From positions 1-6,841 of the forward strand of contig DFHL01000109.1 of NCBI GenBank assembly GCA_002371315.1: DNA of 6,841 nt, in the 5' to 3' direction. The DNA comes from Bacteroidales bacterium UBA3724 (GTDB taxonomy: Bacteria > Bacteroidota > Bacteroidia > Bacteroidales > P3). Position numbers and translations under genes: made by a program. The number at the start of each line of letters is the position of its first letter. Within the stretch, counting starts at the first letter, position 1. Of the stretch, positions 5,945-6,841 are shown in pieces. The notes under the pieces were generated by a model. It was not told where the DNA came from and searched no databases. It worked only from the letters and a program-made list of their open reading frames with translations.

Positions 5945-6841
5945 TTCTTGTTTCTTTCGTGACGCATCAAGTGGCTGGGTTCAAGAGCCATACGGTCGGT
6001 CTCGAGCAGCGAGGCAACACCCTCGTCCACGCGGCGTTTCTGCTCGCAAGCCTCGCAGTGGCATTCCTCGTGGTATTCGCGCGGCTCGGTGTAGGTGGTA
6101 ATCACACCCTCGAAGTTGCGCAGAATGACCTTGTCGGGGCTCTGCGAGATGACGTACTGCGGCATAACAGGCGTCTTGCCGCCGCCGCCGGGAGCGTCGA
6201 CCACGAAGGTCGGAACGGCATATCCGCTCGTATGTCCGCGCAGGTTCTCGATGATCTCGATACCCTTGCTGACGGGGGTGCGGAAATGCTCGAGGCCCAT
6301 ACTGAGGTCGCACTGGTAGATGTAGTACGGACGCACGCGGTTGCGCACCAGCTCGTGCATCAGTTTCTTCATCACGTGCACACAGTCGTTCACGCCGCGC
6401 AGCAGCACGGTCTGGTTGCCCAGCGGGATACCGGCGTTGGCCAGCTTGGCAAGGGCTTCGGCGGCCTCGGGGGTGAACTCGTTGGGGTGGTTGAAGTGCG
6501 TGTTGAGCCAGATGGGGTGGTATTTCTTGAGCATATTGCACAGGTCGTCGGTGATGCGCTGCGGGCACACGACGGGCGTGCGGCTTCCGATGCGGACAAT
6601 CTCGACGTGCGGAATCTTGCGCAGGCGGCCGATGATGTACTCCAGCTTCTGGTCGCTGACCATCAGGGCGTCGCCGCCGCTGAGCAGCACGTCGCGCACC
6701 TGCGGCGTACGCTCGATGTATTCAAGGCATTTTTCGATGCGCTGGCTGGGCGACTCGTCGTCCTTCTGGCCGGCAAAACGGCGACGGGTGCAGTGGCGGC
6801 AGTACATCGAGCACATATCGGTGATGAGGAACAGCACGCGG
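5938..6841 (-). CDS. kamA: Lysine 2,3-aminomutase, C-terminal three quarters (partial)
   Basis: The gene enters from the right edge; the visible 301 codons hold the last 300 residues and the stop. The enzyme converts L-lysine to L-beta-lysine using a 4Fe-4S cluster, S-adenosylmethionine and PLP, the first step of lysine fermentation to acetate and butyrate. Counting from the valine encoded at 6835-6837, the radical SAM motif CSMYCRHC is at 9-16. The PLP lysine is K221 in DAPGGGGKTP, the two lysine-binding aspartates are D177 and D214, and the zinc-site cysteines are C152, C259, C261 and C264 (CHCEAC). Spacings match the Clostridium subterminale enzyme exactly (offset 116, from memory), so about 115 residues are missing. 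Every catalytic residue in view is intact. The related glutamate 2,3-aminomutase and the EpmB-type beta-lysine enzyme are less likely because both Lys-carboxylate/amine aspartates and the full zinc site are present. An osmolyte (ablA) role is possible; the rest of a fermentation cluster would lie outside the window. Confidence 0.93.
   Translation of the reverse strand, partial: RVLFLITDMCSMYCRHCTRRRFAGQKDDESPSQRIEKCLEYIERTPQVRDVLLSGGDALMVSDQKLEYIIGRLRKIPHVEIVRIGSRTPVVCPQRITDDLCNMLKKYHPIWLNTHFNHPNEFTPEAAEALAKLANAGIPLGNQTVLLRGVNDCVHVMKKLMHELVRNRVRPYYIYQCDLSMGLEHFRTPVSKGIEIIENLRGHTSGYAVPTFVVDAPGGGGKTPVMPQYVISQSPDKVILRNFEGVITTYTEPREYHEECHCEACEQKRRVDEGVASLLETDRMALEPSHLMRHERNKKK

Overview
The window looks like an ordinary chromosomal stretch of an anaerobic member of the Bacteroidota, most likely order Bacteroidales. 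Four things point there. The promoters at 329-374 match the Bacteroidota -7 consensus TAnnTTTG and not the E. coli -10 box. Start codons lack Shine-Dalgarno sequences and follow A-rich stretches. One gene encodes the type IX secretion system (T9SS) protein PorQ, and another encodes a protein with a T9SS C-terminal sorting domain. The coding regions are GC-rich with strong third-position bias, which produces long spurious antisense frames.

Layout. 1-292 (minus) is the 5' end of a glycyl-tRNA synthetase gene that runs off the left edge. 293-436 is a divergent promoter region with one recognisable promoter on each strand. 437-2107 (plus) encodes a secreted lysyl endopeptidase-type serine protease with a T9SS sorting domain. 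2139-3146 (plus) is phosphate acetyltransferase (pta). A bidirectional hairpin terminator at 3167-3202 separates these from four minus-strand genes. In transcription order these are kamA (lysine 2,3-aminomutase, 5' end beyond the right edge), a small exported WG-repeat protein, porQ and lplA (lipoate-protein ligase). Their spacing is 95, 41 and 18 bases, so they could form one transcription unit ending at the shared terminator.

How the genes may work together. The protease is a predicted T9SS cargo, and PorQ belongs to the outer-membrane machinery that attaches such cargo to the surface. KamA starts lysine fermentation, which yields acetyl-CoA, and Pta turns acetyl-CoA into acetyl phosphate for ATP formation. 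A protease that keeps the lysine-recognition aspartate of Achromobacter Lys-C would fit a protein- and lysine-fermenting lifestyle. This link is an inference from gene content; nothing in the DNA shows co-regulation.

Non-coding structure. Two sets of 7-base-period repeats flank and enter the WG-repeat gene. One is an intergenic inverted array of TCACNNN units that contains the kamA stop codon. The other is an NNNGTTG array that encodes part of the WG protein's signal peptide. I see no mobile element, CRISPR array, RNA gene or clearly new multi-gene system.
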